Source: CAZCPB01 sp964540295 (GTDB lineage: Bacteria; Planctomycetota; Phycisphaerae; Phycisphaerales; UBA1924). From it: 26,758 nt of DNA. The notes under the pieces are model-generated. The model ran no database searches and was not told the DNA's origin. It saw only the letters and a program-made list of their open reading frames with translations. The position numbers were made by a program, and so were the translations under genes. Positions 21,490 to 26,758 of the stretch are shown here, one piece after another. The stretch spans positions 1-26,758 of the forward strand of contig CAZIMT010000025.1 in NCBI GenBank assembly GCA_964540295.1, read 5' to 3'. Within the stretch, counting starts at the first letter, position 1; every line of letters starts with the position of its first letter.

Positions 21490-23133
21490 TTAACATCCCC
21501 CGACAAACTGCTCTAGATACAAATCAAAGTCCTCCCCCGTAATAAACCCGTTCCCGTCCTGATCCGCGCACGCCGACACCCCGGCCTCGAACGCTTCCAC
21601 GAACGCGTCGAAATCGTCGCCGGTCACAAACCCGTCTCCGTTGTAGTCCGCCGGGCACGCCGCGTTGTACGCGCCGAACGCGTTGGCCACGCCATAGCCT
21701 CGAACGTAGAGCGGGTCGAACGTGCCCGTGATCACCGCGTCCCCAGCCGAACTGAACAGGGCCTGCCGGATCCGATCAACGCTCCAGCATCTCCCCGGCC
21801 CGGCCAGCACCGCGACCACGCTCGCCACCACTGGCGTCGACAGCGACGTGCCGCTCGCTGTTGCAAAGTTCACGTCGTCGTACGGCCACACGCAGTACGT
21901 GCTCACGCCGCGCGCCAGGATCTCGGGCTTCACCCGCCCGTCAGCGCTCGGGCCGTCGGAGCTGAACCCGGCGATGTTACCGTCAGCATCCGCGGCCCCG
22001 CACGTGATCACCTGAAGAGCGTCGCCCGGCGCGAGGAGATGATTCGTAGCGGGGTCGCCGTCGTGCCCCTCGTTGCCCGCGGCCGTGCAGCAGATCAGCC
22101 CGTTGGTCGTCGCGATGTTGACCGCGACCGAAGTCACCGCGGTCATGCCGTCGAGCTGGGACTGGGTGTACCAATCAATATAACCAAGGCTCGACGTGGC
22201 AACATCGCCACCGTGAGCCTCGATGAACTCTAAACCAGCCACATAGTTATCTTCTTCGATCGGTGTTTCGCTCGTGATGTCCTCGGTCTTGCACAGCACA
22301 AAGCTCGCGTCGTACGCACCGCCGACGAGCGAGCCGGGGAGGTACGCGCCGATGACGCTGAGGATGAGCGTGCCGTGGGAGTGTTGCTCGCTGTCATCGC
22401 CCGGCTCCGGCGCGGTGTTGTTGTCATTCTTCACGAAATCGTGTTCGGCGATAACATTGAGCGTGTGACCCGGCGCGTTGAACGCGGCGTGCGTGCGACG
22501 GAAACCGGTATCGAGAATGCCGATGATGACCGTGTTAGCCGTGAACCCCTTCACGTGCATCGCGGGCAGGTTCACCTGCACGTTCTGGGCTTCGGTCAAT
22601 CCATAGAACCCGCGAGTATGAATCTCCGTCGCGGGCACCATGGTGAGACTCAGATCGTCGCGGCGGCGCCCGCCGAGCACGGGCTCAACGCGATCAACCC
22701 CGGGCAGCGCACGGATCGCGGTCAATTGCTCGACGCTGGCGCGAACACTTATGGCGTTCAACCATCGGCTCTGCTGAGAAAGCATCGCGCCCGTGGCGAG
22801 CACGGCGGCGCGAGCGGTCGCGGAGATCGGCAGATCACGATCATCAAACAGGCCCGGCGCGGTCCGGCGTTGCTCACGACGAAGCACCGTCCGCAGGTCA
22901 GCGGCGCGAGCCACCGCAGTCAGCGCCGCGGCACGATCGACATCACCTTGAACTCCCTTGTCCTTGAAATACACCCAGTGCTTGCTGGACTGAAGAACAA
23001 CAGGCCGGTTGTCGGCCGCGCTCACGAGTGAAGATCCGAATACAAGCGTTCCGAACCCGAGCGAGAAGGAGAGCCCACAGCATCGAAGAAGATCGAGCAG
23101 GACATTCCGACGGTCGTCGTGGTAAAGCATCAT
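21490..23133 (-). CDS. Secreted subtilisin-family (S8) serine protease with EF-hand tail
   Basis: A 547-aa protein. ATG 23133 follows a perfect Shine-Dalgarno, which excludes the longer frame from 23412. A signal-anchor-like stretch lies at 17-38 and ends near SAA before DNRP. Residues about 45-155 resemble an inhibitor-I9-like propeptide. The catalytic domain has Asp208 (IIGILDTGFRRTHAAF), His253 (HSHGTLILSVIG), the oxyanion Asn354 (CTAAGNEGHDGDP) and Ser430 (SGTSLSTPVVASV), so the triad is complete. Two EF-hand loops close the protein: DYNGDGFVTGDD (496-507) and DQDGNGFITGED (524-535), with Cys493, Cys522 and the terminal Cys547. It should degrade proteins outside the cell. The tail matches that of the LTD protein at 13066-14640. 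Confidence 0.93.
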   Translation of the reverse strand: MMLYHDDRRNVLLDLLRCCGLSFSLGFGTLVFGSSLVSAADNRPVVLQSSKHWVYFKDKGVQGDVDRAAALTAVARAADLRTVLRREQRRTAPGLFDDRDLPISATARAAVLATGAMLSQQSRWLNAISVRASVEQLTAIRALPGVDRVEPVLGGRRRDDLSLTMVPATEIHTRGFYGLTEAQNVQVNLPAMHVKGFTANTVIIGILDTGFRRTHAAFNAPGHTLNVIAEHDFVKNDNNTAPEPGDDSEQHSHGTLILSVIGAYLPGSLVGGAYDASFVLCKTEDITSETPIEEDNYVAGLEFIEAHGGDVATSSLGYIDWYTQSQLDGMTAVTSVAVNIATTNGLICCTAAGNEGHDGDPATNHLLAPGDALQVITCGAADADGNIAGFSSDGPSADGRVKPEILARGVSTYCVWPYDDVNFATASGTSLSTPVVASVVAVLAGPGRCWSVDRIRQALFSSAGDAVITGTFDPLYVRGYGVANAFGAYNAACPADYNGDGFVTGDDFDAFVEAFEAGVSACADQDGNGFITGEDFDLYLEQFVGGC

Positions 23134-24003
23134 GGCACCTCCTGAGATCGCGGTCAGATTAAATGATGGAACATCCATACAAATACCAGAAAGAACGCGC
23201 GACGACAAGAGTGAACTGACGAGATCCGCAAGTCTTGAGAAGTTCCAATGCCTTGTGTCCGGCAGAATAGGCAAATGATTGTCCGGCGTTTGTATTTTAA
23301 TTGGGTATCTGGAGGCATCAATCGCATGCCCTGAGTTCGGATAACTCTCGGGTGTGTGCCCTAAACGCAGCGGAGCCTTTGTACATTTTTTCAGATTCTC
23401 GTCCGCCTTCATCGAGCGTACGCCTCAACCTTTGGCGATGTCTCGAGACTCGTGTGAGGGTGGACGGTTGACGGCAGGTCGCGGGCAAGGATCGAACAGG
23501 ACGAGGACAAATATCTCTGTTGGCAACCCGCCGTACTCCACCACCGATGCGGAGCTGATGCACTCTTCTCCGAGCACGGCCAGGCGAGCAAGGCCTCGGA
23601 GATCATCGGTCGCGAGGCCGGTCGCACCTGCGGGTCCGGGTTCGTAGAGATGGCCGACAGCGGAGCCGGCAACGCGGCGGGTTCGGCGGAGCCAGAGGTC
23701 GAGGGAACAGGCACGGTGCCTATGGCGGTAGTGGCGGCGGGTGTCGCCACTACGAGGGAACTAGGCATAGCAATCTTGAAACCACAAGCTTTCACGGCTC
23801 GACGTTTGCGACCGTCACCGGTGAGTTCGGGCTCGATCCGCTCCCGCCTGACACGCAACATGCGACCAGAACGTGCAGGGTCGCACACCTTTTTGGGCAC
23901 TTCCCAAGTCGGTCGGTGAGGAGCGGGGTCACGAACAGATCGATGCGTGCACCCACGCTCCGCGCGTGCCGTAAACTCAGGGTTACACAGGCATCTGCAC
24001 ACC
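23134..24003. other. 870-bp divergent intergenic region
   Basis: No convincing gene between the subtilase (minus) and the transporter (plus). The part next to the subtilase (23160-23330) is AT-richer and probably holds its promoter and 5' leader. Within it, GCCGGACA occurs twice on the minus strand (near 23262 and 23284). The part 23400-23920 is GC-rich with long open frames on both strands whose products are Ser/Ala/Arg-rich and look like noise. I see no tRNA cloverleaf and no recognisable RNase P, SRP or tmRNA signature. Confidence 0.5.
23136..23143 (-). promoter_or_regulatory. Perfect Shine-Dalgarno of the subtilase gene
   Basis: On the minus strand AGGAGGTG is complementary to eight bases of the usual 16S rRNA 3' end. 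It sits unusually close to ATG 23133 (two bases after the last G, four after AGGAGG). It decides the start codon against the frame that opens 279 bp upstream. Confidence 0.8.
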
Positions 24004-25446
24004 ATGACTGAACCCTCTCGCCAATCTTCGCCCGCCTCCGCCACAAATGGGCGCGACGTGAGCTCTTCCGTCTTGAGTCTCGCTCCAAAGCGATCAATGT
24101 CTCAACGCATTTGGCGGCACCTCGCCCTCGTCGAACCAGGCGAGCTCGGCCCGTTGCTCTGGTCCGCGGCATACTTCTTCTTTCTACTTTTCAGTTATTA
24201 TATTCTCAGGCCGCTCCGCGACGATATCGGCGCCGCTGGCGGGCTCAACAAGCTTCCCTGGCTCTTCACCGGAACGATGCTCGCCATGCTCGCGGTCAAT
24301 CCGCTCTTTGCGCTGCTGGTCTCGCGCCTGCCACGACGGCGCTTCATCCCCATCACGTACCACTTCTTTGCCGCGAACATCGTGCTTTTCTTCGCACTCA
24401 TGAAGTTCGCCCCCGCGGACTGGCAGCCGCGCATCGGACAAGCCTTCTACATATGGACCAGCGTCTTCAATCTCTTCGCGATCACCGTGTTCTGGGGGCT
24501 CATGGCCGACATTTACCGACGCGAACAAGGCGCACGCCTCTTCGGGTTCATCGCGATTGGAGGAACTCTGGGTTCTATCGGAGGCTCGGCCATTGTCACC
24601 GCGGTCTCTGAGAACAAGAGCGTCAATCATCTGAATCTCATGCTCCTCTCGGTCGTGTTTCTCGAGCTCGCCGTGCTCTGCGTTTCAGTGCTCTTTTATC
24701 GATTCGGCATGGGCCGCGGCGACACGACGATCGCACCGACGATGCCCCCCGCTCCCGGGCAAACACACTCGCTCGGTCATTCTCCTCGCGCCCAGGACAC
24801 CAGCGAAGTCGGTCGCGGCGTGTTCAACGGCCTCGTCCTTCTCGTCCGCTCTCCCTACCTCCTCGGCATCAGCCTCTATATCCTGCTCTATACAATGACG
24901 TCCACCTATCTCTATTTCGAGCAGGCCGCGATCGCCAAGCAACACTTCTCCGACCCAAAGCTCCGCCTCGCGTTCTTTTCTTCGATTGATCTGTGGACCA
25001 ACATCCTCACGCTCAGCGTTCAACTCTTTGCAACCGGGCAGATCGTCAAACGCCTCGGCGTCGCTGTCACGCTCGCGATCCTTCCCGTCCTGACCGCCAT
25101 CGGCTTCACGGTCCTCGCCGCCAACCCGACGCCCGCCGTCTTCGCCACCGTCCAGGTGCTCCGCCGCGGACTCCACTACGGCGTTGATCGCCCCGCGCGC
25201 GAAACGTTATACACCGTCCTAGGCCGCGAAGAAAAATATAAATCAAAGAGCTTCATAGATACCTTCGTCTACCGTGGCGGAGACCAGATCGCCGCTTGGA
25301 CACGCGGACCCCTGGCCAACATGGGCCCCGGAGTCATGGCGTCGGCCTTCATCGGGCTCGCCGTTGTCTGGGGCGCTACCGGCATCATGCTGGGACGACG
25401 CCAACGCGCGATCGCGCGTGCTCAAGAATCGGCCAGTATCGGCTGA
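24004..25446 (+). CDS. ATP/ADP translocase-like (NTT/TLC or MFS-related) transporter
   Basis: A 480-aa integral membrane protein from ATG 24004; a second Met (MSQRIWRHLALVEPGELG) lies 30 residues in. The first about 45 residues are polar. About eleven or twelve hydrophobic helices follow, starting LLWSAAYFFFLLFSYYILRPLRDDIG, then LFTGTMLAMLAVNPLFALLVSRL and FNLFAITVFWGLMADIYRREQGARLFGFIAIGGTLGSIGGS. After a Pro-rich cytoplasmic loop (about 255-285) come LLGISLYILLYTMTSTYLYF and later helices. The YYILRPLRDD motif and the layout match bacterial nucleotide-exchange (Npt/TLC) transporter-like MFS proteins common in free-living bacteria, whose substrates are mostly unknown. A LysR gene starts 19 bp downstream and may be co-transcribed. 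Confidence 0.82.
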   Translation: MTEPSRQSSPASATNGRDVSSSVLSLAPKRSMSQRIWRHLALVEPGELGPLLWSAAYFFFLLFSYYILRPLRDDIGAAGGLNKLPWLFTGTMLAMLAVNPLFALLVSRLPRRRFIPITYHFFAANIVLFFALMKFAPADWQPRIGQAFYIWTSVFNLFAITVFWGLMADIYRREQGARLFGFIAIGGTLGSIGGSAIVTAVSENKSVNHLNLMLLSVVFLELAVLCVSVLFYRFGMGRGDTTIAPTMPPAPGQTHSLGHSPRAQDTSEVGRGVFNGLVLLVRSPYLLGISLYILLYTMTSTYLYFEQAAIAKQHFSDPKLRLAFFSSIDLWTNILTLSVQLFATGQIVKRLGVAVTLAILPVLTAIGFTVLAANPTPAVFATVQVLRRGLHYGVDRPARETLYTVLGREEKYKSKSFIDTFVYRGGDQIAAWTRGPLANMGPGVMASAFIGLAVVWGATGIMLGRRQRAIARAQESASIG

Positions 25447-25465
25447 TCCGCTATTCTCTTGCCGC

Positions 25466-26347
25466 ATGGAGCTCACGCCACTCCGATATTTCCGCGCTAT
25501 CGCTCAAGCCGGGCACATGACTCGCGCCGCGCGCACGCTCGGCGTCACCCAGCCGGCGCTCTCGGCGATGCTCAAGAAGCTCGAGCTCGAGGTTGGCGCG
25601 ACGCTCGTCCATCGCACGCCCCACGGCGTGCAGCTCACCGAGGCGGGGCGAATCTTCCTGCAACACGCCGAGGACGCTGTCCGACGCGCCGACGCCGGTG
25701 TTCAGGCTGTCCGCCAGCTCATCGGCCTCGAATCGGGTTCCATCCGCGTGGGCGGCGGGGCATCCGCGACACCCTATCTCCTCCCGCCTGTCGTCTCGGC
25801 CGTGCGCCGCAAGCACCCCGGCCTGCGCTTTTATATCCGCGAGGCGGGCTCGAACGCCGTGGCGGCCGCAGTGCTGAGCCGGGAGCTCGACCTCGGGATC
25901 GTCACGATCCCCATCGGCGTCGCCAGCGCCGACGAACTTGTCCGAGTCTCTCTTGTCGCCGACGAACTGCGGCTCATCGTCCCCGCGCGACACACGCTTG
26001 CGGGCAAGCGTTCTTTCCGCTGGCAGGATCTCAACGGCGCGTCCATGGTTGGCTTCGAGGCTGGCTCGGCCGTGCGCGAGGTGATCGATCGTTCGGCCAA
26101 GGACGCGGGCGTCTCGCTGGATATCGTGATGGAGTTGCGGTCGATCGAGTCGATCAAGCAGATGGTGGCGGCGGGGATCGGCGTGGGGTTTGTCAGCCGC
26201 TTTGCGTTGCGCGAGGACGAGGGGCTGACTTGCCGGGATTCCAAGCTGTCGCGGCAGATGGCGATCGTGCGTCGGCGCGATCGCGCGCAGAGCGCGGCTG
26301 CGGCGGCGTTTGAAACGGCGCTGCTTGGGCACGCGAGGCAGTGGTGA
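25466..26347 (+). CDS. LysR-family transcriptional regulator
   Basis: A 293-aa regulator from ATG 25466. The N-terminal winged helix-turn-helix covers about 1-60: MELTPLRYFRAIAQAGHMTRAARTLGVTQPALSAMLKKLELEVGATLVHRTPHGVQLTEAG, with the linker helix behind it. The periplasmic-binding-like effector domain spans about 90-290 (GSIRVGGGASATPYLLPPVV, LDLGIVTIPIG, LRLIVPARHTLAG, MVAAGIGVGFVSRFAL). It follows the transporter gene by 19 bp on the same strand, so it may control that gene or be co-expressed with it, an unusual order because LysR genes are more often divergent from their targets. The effector is unknown. The tandem repeat array starts 18 bp after its stop. Confidence 0.93.
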   Translation: MELTPLRYFRAIAQAGHMTRAARTLGVTQPALSAMLKKLELEVGATLVHRTPHGVQLTEAGRIFLQHAEDAVRRADAGVQAVRQLIGLESGSIRVGGGASATPYLLPPVVSAVRRKHPGLRFYIREAGSNAVAAAVLSRELDLGIVTIPIGVASADELVRVSLVADELRLIVPARHTLAGKRSFRWQDLNGASMVGFEAGSAVREVIDRSAKDAGVSLDIVMELRSIESIKQMVAAGIGVGFVSRFALREDEGLTCRDSKLSRQMAIVRRRDRAQSAAAAAFETALLGHARQW

Positions 26348-26365
26348 ATTGCACGAGAGATTGTG

Positions 26366-26431
26366 TTGGCCACAACTTGGCCACAACTTGGCCACAACTT
26401 GGCCACAACTTGGCCACAACTTGGGCACGAT
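26366..26431. repeat. 11-bp tandem repeat array, five perfect copies plus one decayed
   Basis: TTGGCCACAAC is repeated without change at 26366, 26377, 26388, 26399 and 26410. A sixth copy (26421-26431) has diverged to TTGGGCACGAT. Each unit contains the palindrome TGGCCA. The 11-bp period is close to one helical turn and not a multiple of three, so it does not keep a reading frame. It lies in the intergenic stretch after the LysR gene. Confidence 0.95.
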
Positions 26432-26666
26432 CTTCACGCGCGAGGAACAGGATGTTGAGCGCGAGCGGGCGGTCAGCTTGTGTTCTGAAACTCGGGGGCG
26501 GCGTGATCTTGGCGGCTGGGCGTGGTGGGCTCGGACGTTGTGAAGTTCGTTATAGAGTTTGTTGGGCGACGATCCTCGGACTTTGGTTGTGGTTGCGGGT
26601 GCGAGAGGTCGGTGGGCCGTTTAGACGAGGTGCTCGTTATCGTTGGTGTTGTTGTTGAGGCTTGTG
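26432..26666. other. G/T-rich intergenic stretch
   Basis: No convincing complete gene. The plus strand is strikingly rich in G and T (GTTGTGG-like runs), in contrast to the C-rich genes upstream. This could be a leader for the truncated gene that follows, or simple low-complexity sequence. Confidence 0.4.
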
Positions 26667-26758
26667 ATGAGGTTGTTTCGTGTGTTGGAGCGTGTACGGC
26701 CGCGAGAGCTGGATCGGGTTTGGGTGTTGGGGCTGGTGGTGTTGATGGTGGTGTTGAT
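26667..26758 (+). CDS. N-terminal end of a probable membrane protein (cut by window end)
   Basis: ATG 26667 opens a frame that stays open to the window edge (30 codons). It reads MRLFRVLERVRPRELDRV and then WVLGLVVLMVVL, a basic amphipathic start followed by what looks like the first transmembrane segment. A weak purine-rich site (TTGAGG) lies about 8 nt upstream. The opposite strand is also open here but would be an Asn/Thr-rich low-complexity product. No family can be named. Confidence 0.4.
   Translation, partial: MRLFRVLERVRPRELDRVWVLGLVVLMVVL

Noticed and set aside
23217..23246. Possible ECF-type promoter for the subtilase (GGAACTT, then CTCGTC after about 16 nt on the minus strand)
   Set aside because: It resembles ECF -35/-10 elements, but a single occurrence of a short motif is too weak to call.
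23409..24044. Open frames on both strands in the 23.4-24.0 kb region
   Set aside because: Ser/Ala/Arg-rich products with no domain or credible start. The stretch GATCGAAC near 23495 briefly suggested a tRNA T-arm, but no stems pair.
26366..26431. CRISPR-like array
   Set aside because: Units are contiguous 11-mers with no spacers, and no cas genes are nearby; it is a simple tandem repeat.
25451..26437. Long minus-strand open frame antisense to the LysR gene and through the 11-bp repeats
   Set aside because: The LysR domain on the plus strand is unambiguous, and the minus product is Arg/His-rich with a repeat-derived start.

Overview
The window looks like chromosome from a planctomycete, most likely of the class Phycisphaerae. 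This is inferred from four protein features: two prepilin-like proteins with Planctomycetes-style C-terminal DG motifs, a PEP-CTERM-like sorting tail, Cys-capped EF-hand (dockerin-like) C-termini, and lamin-tail-domain (LTD) secreted proteins. The DNA is GC-rich with strong GC3, uses ATG/GTG/TTG starts and ends many genes with TGA, so the standard bacterial code applies. A run of exactly 100 N (8008-8107) shows that this is a draft scaffold, probably metagenome-derived. No phage, transposase, CRISPR array, tRNA or rRNA was recognised.

Layout. 1-1427: the tail of an unidentified gene, then a GDP-mannose 3,5-epimerase-like enzyme with a Lys/Ala-rich tail and a clear terminator. 1530-3773 (minus): a small membrane protein, a secreted cyclophilin-type prolyl isomerase and a pseudopilin. 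4392-6005: an ECF sigma factor overlapping its RskA-like membrane anti-sigma factor, closed by a terminator. 6079-9577: a GroES-like protein, AroA (EPSP synthase), the scaffold gap, and a protein that joins the C-terminal half of an RluA-type pseudouridine synthase to a SAM methyltransferase. 9707-14640: an exported phytase-like esterase-domain protein, then a surface cluster of an LTD/PEP-CTERM-like protein (minus), a pseudopilin (plus) and a large LTD protein with EF-hand tail (plus). 14942-16626: a second RluA-family enzyme, a gene-poor stretch, and an RNHCP zinc protein interrupted by an in-frame UGA. 16735-18711: a large hairpin, an unknown conserved-looking protein (minus), ClpS, and a stand-alone MshEN/GspE N-terminal domain protein. 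18719-23133: a fused degenerate cytidylyltransferase/HAD phosphatase (minus), a Tat-exported PLP-dependent enzyme (plus) and a secreted subtilase with the same EF-hand tail (minus). 24004-26758: an ATP/ADP-translocase-like transporter, a LysR regulator, an 11-bp tandem repeat array, and the start of a probable membrane protein cut by the window end.

The genes do not form one pathway. The recurring theme is cell-surface and secreted functions: pseudopilins, LTD proteins, EF-hand-tailed exoproteins, PEP-CTERM-like sorting, a GspE-type domain, and nucleotide-sugar enzymes that could feed surface glycans. The observations most worth a second look are the UGA at an expected Trp in the RNHCP gene, the RluA-methyltransferase fusion, the cytidylyltransferase domain that has lost its signature motif but stays fused to an intact-looking HAD domain, the EF-hand/Cys tail shared by unrelated secreted proteins, and several long hairpins in gene-poor stretches.
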